A DNA stretch of 64,000 bases from Anthopleura xanthogrammica (GCA_964019055.1 OZ025207.1:21904117-21968116); one strand, 5' to 3'. Counted from the stretch's first letter, positions 22,740-33,757 are shown. The notes: generated from the sequence alone by a model not told the origin. Made by a program: numbers and translations.

Positions 22740-23194
22740 GGTGGAATTTATTATTGTTCATCTCTTTATTTCATTATCGGTCTTTCATTTGAGAGCATTA
22801 TGAATAGTCAGTTGTAACTGTGCGTAAGCGGCTAAGGTTTCTGTCGACAAGTTTCAATATTATCTAAATTAGTAATACGTCAAAGAACGCAAATAAGTTG
22901 CTGTTTGAAAGCTGAATATTGGCAAGACGTGGTCCAGAATGGATTCAAAGAAATCAGAGATTTTTGCGGGAAAAGACATAGCAATTCGTTTCTTGTATAG
23001 TTGGACCAAATATTGTAAAAATTCACATCGCTACATTTGACGAACAGTATCTGTTCAATTCTGTTGATTTGCAAAGTTAGTACAAGTGCCAAAGAAATAT
23101 ATATTATTAAAGCTACTGCTTGTTAAGATTTACTTTAGTAATACCATGATCTCCTCGGAGTTCATTGTTTTTGGAGGGACGTTTAATAGACTAA

Positions 23195-23310
23195 TTAACA
23201 ATTAGTCCTCGAGTCCGAATGGTCTACGAGTCAATAGCCCATGAGGCCGAAGGCCGAATGGGCTATTGACTCGTAGTCCATGAGGGCGAGAGGTCTAATT
23301 ATTTTAGTAA
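23195..23310. repeat. Palindromic element
   Basis: CTAATTAACAATTAGTCCTC, then GGTCTACGAGTCAATAGCCC, are mirrored by GGGCTATTGACTCGTAGTCC to AATTATTTTAG. The loop is GAGGCCGAAGGCC. A related pair of half-sites (TAATAGACCCCTAGTAG / CCATTAGTAGG) lies at about 23390-23460. Confidence 0.7.
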
Positions 23311-23499
23311 AAACCTACTAATCGGTCCAATAAAAGGATGCTTTAAATATATATTTTTTGGTTTTCAAAACCGGCGCTTTTCGCTATCACTAATAGACCC
23401 CTAGTAGCTCAGCCAATCACAGGGCTCGATTGGTGATAGACCATTAGTAGGTTTTTTCTAATAGACATTAGTAAAATTCTACTACTAAACTATTGCAAA

Positions 23500-23778
23500 T
23501 CCTGCATTCTGATTGGCTAACGTACTCACTATCTATCAGCCGATAGATAGTGGGTAGAGAAAGCCGGACTTGTTTTGAAAAAATGGCGGCTTTTCCTTCG
23601 CGCTTTTGTGAAGTTTAGTTTAGTTTAGTCGTATAGTATAGTTTAGTTGAGATTTTTACTAAAACAATTAGAAGACTCACTCTCGATTTCTATCGGCTTT
23701 GATAGTTGACTCGGGGCCGGAGCCCCACGTCAACTATCAGCCGATAGAAATCTCGAGTTCGTCTTCTAATTGTTAATT
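23500..23778. repeat. Palindromic cluster with CTATCAGCCGATAG cores
   Basis: It contains CTATCTATCAGCCGATAGAT near 23530. It also contains the longer inverted pair TCGATTTCTATCGGCTTTGATAG / CTATCAGCCGATAGAAATC (split here by GTTGACTCGGGGCCGG). It ends with the ACAATTAG...CTAATTGTTAATTAG mirror. It is non-coding. Confidence 0.65.
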
Positions 23779-24674
23779 AGTTTTTAGATTCTGAAGTGTC
23801 GCAAATAGGCCCCTTGTGGCCGTTCGGTCAGGCGAAGGAACAGCGCTCAAGAGAAATGTTTAACTCATCTAAACAAAGGTAGCTCATTTTTGAATACCGA
23901 CACGAATAAGAAATACTAAGAAATACTAATAAAGAATTTTGACTTCGGTAAGAATAAGACATTTTCGAAGTGCCTCGAAATGGCCTATCACCCAATGTGT
24001 GACTTATTAGTTATGTAAGAATCGAATTGACAGAGAGAATCGCGCGCCAAACTCATCTAAACTAAGGTATCTTTCAATCGATAAGAATAAGATATTTAAA
24101 AGAAATTCTACAAAAAAAAATTCGATTTGTCATTGTCTTTGGCTCCCGTACGTTGTGGTAAAAAAAAAGCCAATATTTTGAATGTTTTACTTCGAAACAG
24201 CGAGTAATAATGGTTCAGTGCCCAATTCTCCCGAGCCAGGGGCTCATGTATAAAGCCTTTGAAGATGCTCACTTTAATTACCCTCTCAAACTATCAGTGC
24301 TCTTTATTACGGGTATTTAAAGCTAAAGCTACACGGAACAGAGTGAAGTCGAAACGGACGTGGAGATCCTGATCGAGGATCGAACCTCAAAAATATCTCA
24401 ACACTGACCATTCGTATATCTTAAAGATGGCCGAATTCGAGAGAGAATATAGATGAAATTTTTTTTTTCAAAATTTTAATAAATAATTGATAAATATTAC
24501 ATGTCATTGCAAGCAAGGGCACTAGGACAAAGCCGTTTTGTGAATTTGTAATAATTTTACATGTTATTGTACTTATCTGTTGTTCTTTACTTGAAATGAA
24601 GCGCCATTCAGTCTATTTGACTTTTTATTTAGCCTCTGTTGTCCATTTAGGGCCGCCAAGCGTCGTACCTTTGA

Positions 24675-25093
24675 CCCGGGAGGGGGGGGGGGGGGGGGGG
24701 TGACTCCGGGGGTAAAGTATCGGGTATGCTCGTCGGAAATTTCCAAAAATATATACCCCTAAAAGATACCGGAAGTTTTTTTCAAAAGGGCGTGGCTGGG
24801 TAAATTTTAACCCCTAAGAGATACCACAAAAATAATACTATTAAAAAAAAAGGCTTTTGAAATGTTTTTCCTTGAGTAATAATCTGAGTTTACGCAGGCA
24901 TACATATTGCGTTATTATGCGATGGGCTAGTACCTTATTCAACACCCTAAAAGATAACAGAAAGTGCTGATTTGATAAACCTCAAATTTAAGACCCTAAA
25001 AGATACCAAATCGCTGATTTTTACCCCTAAGAGATACGACGAGCATACCCGATACTTTACCCCCGGAGTCCCCCCCCCCCCCCCCCCTCCGGG
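24675..25093. mobile_element. Foldback element bounded by poly-G / poly-C runs
   Basis: The left end is CCCGGGAGG followed by a G run. Next come TGACTCCGGGGGTAAAGTAT and CGGGTATGCTCGTC. The right end mirrors this exactly, from GACGAGCATACCCGATACTT to a C run and CCTCCGGG. The interior repeats CCCCTAAAAGATACC-like units in both orientations. A similar but distinct element lies at 49378-49669. Confidence 0.75.
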
Positions 25094-25445
25094 ACCTTTG
25101 AACGGCCGTTGATATTCGAATCTAGTATGTTCTAGTTCTGCTCGGCCAAAGTTACTTATTATCAATCTTCAATAAGTTAATCAAATTCGCCTTTAACACA
25201 AGAAAAAGAGAGGGGTAGGCAAGAAAGGCCTCTTCTATTGTCCTCTCGTCTGCTACGATAATCCAAATATTTTGACATTCAAGGGAGCAATTTGTTTACA
25301 CAGCGTTACTCTTTTAAAACATAACCCAAATACTATTACTAACTGTCAAGGTTTTTTTACCATCTGAACGAAAGAATCAGACCACCGCTTGCGTTACAAG
25401 GTCTAACAACAGAACTGTCAACTATAACAATGTACAGAACATATA

Positions 25446-26098
25446 GTCTAGAAGCCAAACCCATTATTTTTCAATTTGGCTGCACCCCAGGGGTGGCTAA
25501 GGTTTCTTGGTATCATTTTAAAGCTTGAAGACTGCTGATTTCGAATTTGCTTGTTGCCACGCGAAATAAGTGTCCAAAAGGCTTGGTAACCTGGCCTAAA
25601 GTATACATACTTCTGTTTACAATAATTCCGTTATTATTCATTTTCTTCACGTTTTTTTGTGTTTCCTGTACAGTCATCCCATATAAACCTATGAAAAATT
25701 GCAGGAAATGTGAATTTATCAGTATTTTATTATCCATTAACTATGAATTTAGCTTCATTGGGTGACAAATGTTTTTTTGTAGCATTTCAAATGTAACAGA
25801 ACAGGTACTTTTGTTATATGAACCTTGGTTTGACATCAGAAAAGCTGTTTTTTAAGGAAGTTACCAATATTTTAACATTTAAACATCTAAATTTACCTTT
25901 TCTGTTATATCCATCAAACCGGAAGTTGATAAAAAAAAGCTACTTCCGGTTTTATTTTTTTCGGACTTTCTTCAATCAAAATCGAATAAAAGTTAATGAA
26001 GATCCAGATAATCCTATATTTAAGATAAACAGACACTACTCTAGATGTTTGACTACTTTTTGGACAATTTGAAAAAGTAAATGTTTCCGAAAATCTAA
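25446..26098. repeat. Left terminal inverted repeat of the PIN/CXC element
   Basis: It is the mirror of 29941-30634. The inner border is at AAATCTAA. A 73-codon frame reading outward in each arm is only the same sequence seen twice and is not called as a gene. Confidence 0.85.
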
Positions 26099-26206
26099 GT
26101 TATTTGTATGGTCTTAGTGTTTTCTAACTAAGCTTTTTTTCTGTTTGCTCTGGACAACATTAGGTCCACACAATAGCCTTTTCGTATGTACTTATACTGA
26201 AATCAG

Positions 26207-29200
26207 TTAGTAATTGCTGTCATCATCATCATCATTAAGGTCATTGTCTTCCTCCTCATCGCCACCTGCTGGATCCTGCCACACATTGCGGGGATTTGTA
26301 CAGTTATCGCCACACATACATGCATCAGTGCATGAGATGCTGTTCCTGTGACATGGGCAGTGCCCAGTTGAACAGTTCCCATTGCATCCGCAAATAATCA
26401 AGTCGAGAAGTGCTTCTGGGGCAGGGGGTAGTGACATCCAATTTAACTCGATGCTTCCTTCCTTAAGTATCCATCCACGCCCCTCAGGTGATGGAACGTT
26501 GGGATTTGTAACCAAGGCATGTCGCCAAACAGCAGCTTGGTAGTTTGCCCGCATTGTATGTTGCTTTAATGCATCTTGACAAGGTGGTAGACAGTGAGAC
26601 TGAGGTTGTTTGGTAACAAACATTTGGTACCGACAGTTGTTCACGCTAGACATGTCTTGGAATCCATACATATGGCAGACAAACTTTTCACATTCAGAAA
26701 CCAGGTCATCATCAGCATCAAACGATCTTCCAAGCATTGTCATTGATTGACAGTCTGCTTAATTGAATCTACACTGCTTTAGTGGCGTCTTCTTTCCTTT
26801 GCCTGAGAAAGAGCTAACCGAGTCACAGCCAGTGAAAGCATGCAAACCAGGTAGAGCGTTGCAAAAGGGCCAGGCCAGCTGCTTCTGATATTACTGAGAC
26901 ATCCAGATATACCACCCTGGTCTTAACTTTCCTCATGAGAAAAAGGCGTGCAGGAATTTGATTGTCAAAATGAAAGGCAAGGATAGCAACATCTGTGTCT
27001 TGAGATTTGATGATAACAGTGCTTTCTCCACTATCTGCAGCATGCTTGGCATGTAGAAGTAGCTTTGTGTCGGCCTCTTCGTGGTTGCTGCTCAATGCTG
27101 GAATCTCCTCACACAAAACGTTATCATCAAATACAGTGAGACGGAAGCACTTCAGCTCAAGAGCAAAGAAAAGGTGATGATTTCTTATCAAGTGCTTGTA
27201 TTTATCTTGGGACCACTCTTTCAAAAGGAATTTCGCTAACTCACTTTTGTTCTCACCACTGCTTAGGAACTTCTTCCATTGTTTGGGACACTTCTGAGAG
27301 CTCCCTGTGATCTTTACTTTGACTATTCCTTCATTTGCCCGCTTTGCTCTCTCGGGATTCTTGATGGATATTTCGGGATATCGGTCAGTGACAATGTCAA
27401 TTCGTCTTGCGAGACGCCTTCGAGGGACAACGTGATGAAAAACAGTAAGGGCAAGCTCCTCAAACGTCTCTGGAATCGGCTTTAAAGAATGAAGAATAGC
27501 CATGCCATCAACGATTATTGCAGACGTGGGTGGTACATCTTCTGCTGGATCAACGTCCTTAGTTAAAGACTACAACAATTTAGACTTGTCTGTCTTACCC
27601 AATGAGCCGTCAACAGATGCGAGAGACCAGGGCAGAGGACCAAGCGAGTACTCAAAAACCTCGGAGAGATCCATAGATCTTTTCTGGGCAACTACCAGAA
27701 GGCGAGCAAATATATTTCTGTCTGCTTTTACCATTACATCTTTGCCAGAGATCTTCACTTTGGATAGCTTTGATGATGAAAAGCTGGTCAGGTTCAATTT
27801 CTTTATTGGAGCATAGAAAGGCAATTCAGAACTTAACAATCTCTTATCAAAGAAGGATTTCATCGCTTCTTCCCCTTGCTTATGTGCTGTTAGGAGGTCG
27901 TTTTCAATCTTTTCAGAGGCTGCTAATCCAGATGCCAAGTGGCAAATCTCCTGGTCATCAGTCAGTTCAAATGGATTTGCCCAGTTGTTGATGGTCGTCT
28001 GAACTTTCTGACATCTTTCTCATCAGCTGTCATTCTGGTCTTGCCAATATCCTTCTCTGCAACATCTCCATCAGTTTGTTCCAATCCGGCCATCTCTCGG
28101 CAAGCTTGGGTGATAGCTGCCCGTTCTGCCCTTATTGACACTGAATCCAATGTTGCCGCCCTTGGTTTTTGTGTCTCGATTGACAGTTTGCTAGATTGTC
28201 TGGTCCACAGGTACTTGACTGAATGAACTGCCATTGCTTCTTTGAACAACGAACTCGCCGGTCTGAAAAGCACGAAGAGCAACGGGATGCTTTTCCTCCA
28301 ATGACTGCATATCCAGGAGGTAAACAGATAGAGAATAATTAACCCGGTCGTATGCAAACATCTACGGCAGTATATCATGGATACAGTCGAGGTACAACTT
28401 CCAATCACCTTTTCTTATTGAGCGGATAAATCGTAGGAGAAGACTGACCATATCGATGTATGACAACCAGTATTTGTCCATTTTGGTCGGTGATTGATTA
28501 AACTATTTGTACTTCGTATGGAGCTCTTCAAGTTCCGCAGTCTGATACAAACTCTGGATCGTGGAACTAGACAATTCGCTTTGGACGCTCATTGTTGTTG
28601 TGCCCACGGCTTGTATTAATACATTTACTTCCTCGTCATCTTTCACTGTATCGAGAAACGATTGCCAGTTGAGATGCCACAAAGCCTCCAAAACAATCTG
28701 AAAACGGTAAAGAATTTAAAGTTTAAACTAGAGTTTTAGTATACAAAGAGAGGAAAATACTCACCTTATGTGTACGTAGTGCCCTATTATGATGCTTTCC
28801 TTGAAGGATTCCATTTACTGCGCCACTACCTACAATCCTGGACTCGATCAAAAGGTCCTGCAGTCCACTTTCTCCAAATCGTTTCCCCAATACGGCAAGG
28901 AATGCACAAATGATATGAAAACTTCCCATGCGCAATACGACGCTCCTGAACTCTTCTTTCTGCTTCCATACAACTTCTAAAGCCTTAGCATATATCGCTT
29001 GATCTAAAACGATGACAGTGTCATCGAGTCCTATTTGTACTTCCATTTCGACGGATTTCTTGAGTAAGGTGTAGACTTTGGATAATTCTGTGGGTGATGC
29101 ATCAATGAGTTGACAATATCCAACTACGCTCTTGGGTGGAATTTCGCTCTTAAGTGCCATTGCATTAAATCCACGCCATGCTGGAACCAATGGATGTTGA

Positions 29201-29732
29201 TGAATCGATGAATCATCGTGGTTATTAAGAGCACGTGATAGCAACCAGCCAAAGTCCTTAATAATAGCACTATGGTGTACAACTGGGTTTCCCGCTACAT
29301 AAGTATCACGAGGGTGTTGCTCTGGTCCAATTCGTCTCCCAGCATTGTACTCTTGCACCTACAAAGTAAATTTGTATAACTAAGCATGACATTGCGGCAA
29401 CATTAACTATGATTGTGGATTAAAATCTTACCTGGTTCAAAACAGCTTGAAATGTACGTTTGCGCGTGCGTCGTATCTCCTGTCCGGGAAGGCAGCGGAT
29501 CACACCCAGCCACCTGTCGTTGTACAATAATTCCATTTGTACAATGAGTTGTACCCCGGCCTGACAGGGTTTCTTCCAATATGTTGATATTGTCCCAACA
29601 GAAAGTACTAAACACGTTTGGATGGATGATCTTTGGTAGTATTACACCATTGACTTCTGTTTTCAGTTGCTCTTCAGCTAGTTGTGTCTCAATTTGGAGC
29701 ACTTGATCATAGAATATATATTGCATGACCAA
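26207..29732 (-). pseudogene. Element-borne gene: PIN-like nuclease motifs plus C-terminal CXC cluster, decayed
   Basis: Read on the minus strand, the N-terminal part (29732 down) has an intron at 29359-29431 and another at 28698-28764, both GT-AG. The middle encodes FHIICAFLAVLGKRFGES and, after a stop near 28503, a segment with LPWMFAYDRVNYSLSVYLLD. Next come VFEYSLGPLPWSLASVDGS, IIVDGMAILHS, NHEEADTKLLLHAKHA, KSQDTDVAILAF and GLHAFTGCDSVSSFSGKGKK. The spaced acidic residues VDG, EADT, DTDV and TGCD look like a PIN/FEN-type metal-binding site. The C-terminus (26300-26396) carries a CGCNGNCSTGHCPC-type tesmin/TSO1 CXC cluster and an acidic tail. Breaks: in-frame stops at 27570-27572 (TAG), about 26760 and about 28503, and frameshifts near 26875, 28005 and 28130. 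I loosely recall similar proteins, annotated as uncharacterised, in cnidarian genomes. Function is inferred from motifs only. Confidence 0.7.
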
Positions 29733-29940
29733 ATCGATTAAGCAATGTTATCACCTCTTTACTTCCTGTTAGGTTTTTGACAGTACTTTTTAATTGTTTG
29801 ATTGATTTTTATTATGATAATGTTCAAGATAATGAACATTCATTTCAGACATAGATTTAACATGATCTAGCTTTCTTTTATGCAAAAAAAATGTTTTATA
29901 TCTCATTTTAATAATTCACTCTTTTCCCATATATATTTAG

Positions 29941-30634
29941 TTAGATTTTCGGAAACATTTACTTTTTCAAATTGTCCAAAAAGTAGTCAAACATCTAGAG
30001 TAGTGTCTGTTTATCTTAAATATAGGATTATCTGGATCTTCATGAACTTTTATTCGATTTTGATTGAAGGAAGTCCGAAAAAAATAAAACCGGAAGTAGC
30101 TTTTTATCAACTTCCGGTTTGATGGATATAACAGAAAAGGTAAATTTAGATGTTTAAATGTAAGAATATTGGTAACTTCTTATTGGTAAACAGCTTTTCT
30201 GATGTCAAACCAAGGTTCATATAACAAAAGTACCTGTTCTGTTACATTTGAAATGCTACAAAAAAACATTTGTCACCCAATGAAGCTAAATTCATAGTTA
30301 ATGGATAATAAAATACTGATAAATTCACATTTCCTGCAATTTTTCTCAAACTTTCATAATAATGCATTAGATTAGTGCCCAGCAGAAAGATCTAAGAGGT
30401 TTATATGGGATGACTGTACAGGAAACACAAAAAAACGTGAAGAAAATGAATAATAACGGAATTATTGTAAACAGAAGTATGTATACTTTAGGCCGGGTTA
30501 CTTATTTCGCGTGGCAACAAGCAAATTCGAAATCAGCAGTCTTCAAACTTTAAAATGATACCAAGAAACCTTAGCCACCCCTGGGGTGCAGCCAAATTGA
30601 AAAATAAGGCTCTTTTCAGAATTGGCTTCTAGAC
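29941..30634. repeat. Right terminal inverted repeat of the PIN/CXC element
   Basis: It is the mirror of 25446-26098, with an extra block of about 45 bp (about 30345-30390: TTTCATAATAATGCATTAGA and following) that the left arm lacks. It ends TTGGCTTCTAGAC. Confidence 0.85.
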
Positions 30635-31133
30635 TAATATTTCTGCATATTCAATGCCTTAAATCTAAGCCATCTCGTACCAAACACTGATACACAACAA
30701 AAAATAATTAAAACTCGTTCAAAAAAAAAAATTTTTTTTTCAATGGAAAACATCGATTCGTACCAAAAATCTTGAAGGACAAAATGACAAAATGACAAAG
30801 AGACTTCGTTATCAAACATCAGTGTTACGAGGATCGTAACACCCGCAAACTGGTCAAAAACTGTTCAAGGAGTAATGTACGCTTGATCATTGTGAGAAGA
30901 GATATTTTTCAACCCCAATAATATGGATTCAAGTTTGCTTTTTAAGTGCTAGCCGTTATTTACAGCCGTATCCTTCACTCAACCCTACCTATAGCTCCTA
31001 TATTACTTAAATTTTGTGTTTGACCCCGAGTCCATGTTTTGTACACGAGTCCATGTTATTCGAGTCCAGTCCATGTTTTCTCTGTAATGATAAAAAGGTA
31101 AATTTTACACCGTAAAAAATAAGAAAGATCACT

Positions 31134-31169
31134 TACTGACGTTTCGGACGCTAGTCCTTCGCCGGAGTA
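31134..31169 (-). ncRNA. Hammerhead-like ribozyme core, probably degenerate
   Basis: The minus strand reads CCGGCGA, then the stem GGAC-TAGC-GTCC, then GAAAC followed by GTCAG. This is the order of the hammerhead catalytic core (CUGAUGA, stem II, GAAA), with two or three substitutions in the first box. It lies 3' of the GIY-YIG ORF, where Penelope elements are known to carry such motifs. Confidence 0.5.
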
Positions 31170-31300
31170 AAAGAGAGAATAGGAGTGGAAGGTAGTGTAT
31201 ATATGGTAAAGATGGAAAATAGATAACCAATGAGAGCAAGGTAGGCAAGGTTACAAGAAACAAACAGTAAAAAGAGAATAAAAAAGGACAAAAGAATAGA

Positions 31301-31636
31301 TTAATTAAAAGCGAAGCGTTCATTCATCCCATTGGGATTATGAGTACCCAATAGGTGAATGAGCCGCATCGCTTTGGTTTTGCGACAATCATTGTTGCCG
31401 CTAACCAAAGACAAACCGAAAACAATAAAGTCGGAAAGTGAATGATTAGGCAAATTGAAATGGCGGGAAACTGGTTTAGTTGGATCGTTCTTACGAATAT
31501 CATAAAGATGGTCGCGGATACGATCACCAAAACGACGGCTAGTTTTACCAACATATAAAAGATTACAGCGAGAACATTTAATACAGCAAATGACATTGAA
31601 AGTGGTACATGTTTTCTCTGGTCCAGTCGAGACCAT
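31301..31636 (-). pseudogene. GIY-YIG endonuclease domain of a Penelope-like element (fragment)
   Basis: An open frame of 111 codons with a stop at its 3' end. In intact elements the GIY-YIG domain is the C-terminal part of a longer RT protein; here only this domain is left. Visible catalytic features are LLYVGKT (in the place of the GIY/YIG strands) and the following Arg (FGDRIRDH). It is not expected to be expressed on its own. Confidence 0.8.
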
Positions 31637-31981
31637 GCCAGAGTTCAGTCACACAAACTCAGCATTCACAGCATGCAGTTTCCGGGATTACCCTGACAAA
31701 ATAAAACAATAATCTAATTTTACCCTTGGGACTCAGGGCAATGACTAAAACATGGACATTGACTGGACTCGAGAAAACATGGACTCAGAGAACATGGACT
31801 CAGAAAACATGGACTCGTTCGAAAAATATGTATTTTTAGAATGGAGGGGGGGGGGGGGGGTTTGAGGTGGGGGAACAAAAAAATTCAGTTACTAAAAATA
31901 TAGGGGAGTGGGGTGGGTAAAAACAAAACTACCACAAACGAACGTGTGACACCGTAACTCGATTACTATAGACTATTTGTA

Positions 31982-32106
31982 TAGGAAATCGCATGGTTTC
32001 GAGTGCACTTTGGAATAAATTTGCACGAGCGAGTGCTATTTGAGCTTTTTGAAAACCCGCGAGTGCAAATTTATTCCAAAGTGCACGAGAAAACCATGCG
32101 ATTTCT
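31982..32106. repeat. Nested palindrome in the 2.2 kb element
   Basis: AAATCGCATGGTTTCGAGTG, then CACTTTGGAATAAATTTGCA, are mirrored by TGCAAATTTATTCCAAAGTG and CACGAGAAAACCATGCGATT. The arms are about 40 bp with a GAGCTTTTTGAAAACC loop. Confidence 0.8.
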
Positions 32107-32554
32107 TGTTAATAATATAGATGCAAAAATTTCGAACCAAAATTCCTTGTTTATTAATATTCATGCTCATAAATATTCATAGAGTGTTGATCAAATGTGT
32201 GTTTTTCAAGAGCTCATTGAGCGCGCGCTCAATGACGTGAGATAGCGTCAGCAGCGCGCGCTCTTCAACTGAAACCGACAAAATATTTATTCAAAAACAA
32301 ACAAAATCACCAACTTTTTAGCCGTTTTCACCGCTTAAACTTGTTCCTTCGCGATCGGAAAATGCATAGTCTTGATGCTTGATAATGTTATCAACAGCAG
32401 AATCAAAAAAAATTTGGTTTCAAGACCGTTTTCGGAAAATGTAATTTGCACCGGTGTTTCAGGTTTTTACACTGGTGTTTCACGTTTTTGCACTGGTGTT
32501 TCAGGGAAACTGCACTGCTTTAAACCAATCAGAAGTGAGAAATTTTTGCATCTA

Positions 32555-32940
32555 TATTATTATAATAAAAACAGTGTTGTGCCATTCGTACGTATTATAT
32601 GTCTTTTTCTATGTGTTTTTCCTGTCTATGCACTTAAATATGTACAGAGCGTGCATATTTAAGAAGTGATATTTAAGAAAAATGACTATATACCGCAAGA
32701 GTATGCTATTCATCAATTATACGAGCGTTCGTACATTTCATTTTCCGAAGACATTACAGAGCCCTTTCATCAGTTTGATGATTAGCATACTCTTGCGATA
32801 TACAGTCATTTTTGAAACTTCTTCGTGTACTTTGATCACTGATCCACGCTCTGTACATATTTAAGCAGTGCATAGACAGGAAAAACACATAGAAAAAGAC
32901 ATATAATACGTGCGAATGGCACAACACTGTTTAATAGTCT
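32555..32940. repeat. Nested long palindrome in the 2.2 kb element
   Basis: AACAGTGTTGTGCCATTCGT through ACTTAAATATGTACAGAGCG is mirrored by the region from CGCTCTGTACATATTTAAGC to AATGGCACAACACTGTTTAA (right arm about 32849-32936). A second inverted pair, AAAATGACTATATACCGCAA / GCGATATACAGTCATTTTTG, lies inside. Confidence 0.8.
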
Positions 32941-33169
32941 ATATTATCATACGACCGTATTTCACTGTACGCGTGATTCTAAAAAAAACCTTTGGGGAAA
33001 ATGTCGTCAGCAAAAAAAGTACGCTTTTCCGAAAAGTGTAATAATTTCCCGTTCGGACTCGCCGTTCGGACTCGCTGCCGTCAATCATGTAAAAACTACG
33101 CATTTTGATTCGCATTTATTAAAAACGCTTTGAAATCGATTTTTTATATGTGGTCATATGATAAAATGC

Positions 33170-33310
33170 TTATTGACTGAGTTAAGGTCGGTCCGAACGG
33201 GAAAATATTTGGCTCTCGGTCCTTGGCACGGAACTCGCTGCGCTCGTTCCGTACTTCAGGACCTCGAGCCAAATATTTTCCCGTTCGGACCTCCCACTCA
33301 GTCAATAAGT
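33170..33310. repeat. Nested palindrome in the 2.2 kb element
   Basis: TTATTGACTGAGTTAAGGTC, then CGAACGGGAAAATATTTGGC, are mirrored by GCCAAATATTTTCCCGTTCG and CTCCCACTCAGTCAATAAG. The loop has CACGGAACTCGCTGCGC. A related half, CCCGTTCGGACTCGC, precedes it at about 33045-33075. Confidence 0.75.
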
Positions 33311-33382
33311 ACATAGTAATCGAGTTACGGTGTCACGCGTTCGTTTATGGTGATGAACAATATGTGGTAGTTTTGTTTTTAC

Positions 33383-33757
33383 CATCATCATCATCATCAT
33401 CATCATCATCTTTATTAAGTTAGTAAAGCCTAAGGACATCACACCAACTTTAAAATTAACTATGCCCACCTCAGAATACCTGGGTCGGAAAAATTCATGC
33501 TTAGGCCAATTCGTCGTAATTTTGGGCAAGATAAATAGCATATACGCGGGCAAATTAGAATTCGATAATAATAAGAAATTGGTAGATAATAAATATAATA
33601 AATATACAAAATATTCTTTTGGGATACAATTTTATAATAAATAGGAATACGAGACACCAAAAATTCTTCTCGTAATCCTATTTATTACAATAAATATACA
33701 GTAATAGCAGGTGTGGGAGCCACACTCATTATCTCCAAGGCAACCCCCCAAGCCAAC
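33383..33757 (-). mobile_element. Insertion into the right arm of the 2.2 kb element, (ATC)n-ended
   Basis: The right arm is interrupted between GTTTTTAC and CCACCCC, which are contiguous in the left arm. The inserted sequence begins with CATCATCATC repeats and continues with TTTATTAAGTTAGTAAAGCC. Reversed, a GAT-repeat tail would suit a LINE or SINE inserted on the minus strand. No tRNA-like head was recognised. Confidence 0.65.

Larger units (their letters stand above)
16670..25443. other. Gene-free block of palindromic elements downstream of RBL1
   Basis: No multi-exon gene or long ORF is evident. Successive inverted-repeat elements are listed separately (16944, 17466, 17776, 19605, 21310, 21833, 23195, 23500, 24675). 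The stretches 18063-19600 and 19880-21300 show AT-rich sequence without anything I can name. An AATAAA-like site near 19305 and others are not assignable to a transcript. Palindrome-like sequence at about 22040-22420 has weaker symmetry. Confidence 0.6.
25446..30634 (-). mobile_element. 5.2 kb TIR element carrying a PIN-like/CXC protein gene
   Basis: Terminal inverted repeats of about 653 bp (left) and 694 bp (right) begin GTCTAGAAGCCAA and end TTGGCTTCTAGAC. TA lies immediately outside each end (25444-25445 and 30635-30636). The two arms match over nearly their full length, apart from an extra stretch of about 45 bp in the right arm near 30340-30390. Each arm contains a small hairpin, CCGGAAGT...ACTTCCGG. 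Between the arms is one minus-strand gene with at least two spliceosomal-type introns. No DDE/D transposase motif was found. I cannot place the element in a named superfamily. Confidence 0.85.
31128..31636 (-). mobile_element. Penelope-like retroelement 3' fragment: GIY-YIG endonuclease and hammerhead-like terminus
   Basis: The minus-strand ORF 31301-31636 (111 codons) encodes FNVICCIKCSRCNLLYVGKT, then SRRFGDRIRDHLYDIRKND, PVSRHFNLPNHSLSDF and KAMRLIHLLGTHNPNGMNER. The CxxC pair before LLYVGKT and the R..H arrangement are typical of Penelope-like GIY-YIG endonucleases. A 3' non-coding stretch follows and ends at a hammerhead-like core (31134-31169). The reverse transcriptase is absent, so this is a 5'-truncated copy. 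The upstream residues before the ORF do not resemble a Penelope element. Confidence 0.8.

Noticed and set aside
25513..25765. Overlapping 70-80 codon ORFs in the left inverted repeat
   Set aside because: They lie in a terminal repeat, in both strands, with no family resemblance. The mirror arm does not keep the frames.
27502..28226. Plus-strand ORFs of 68-104 codons in the PIN/CXC element
   Set aside because: They lie opposite conserved minus-strand protein segments. The minus-strand translation carries the family motifs.
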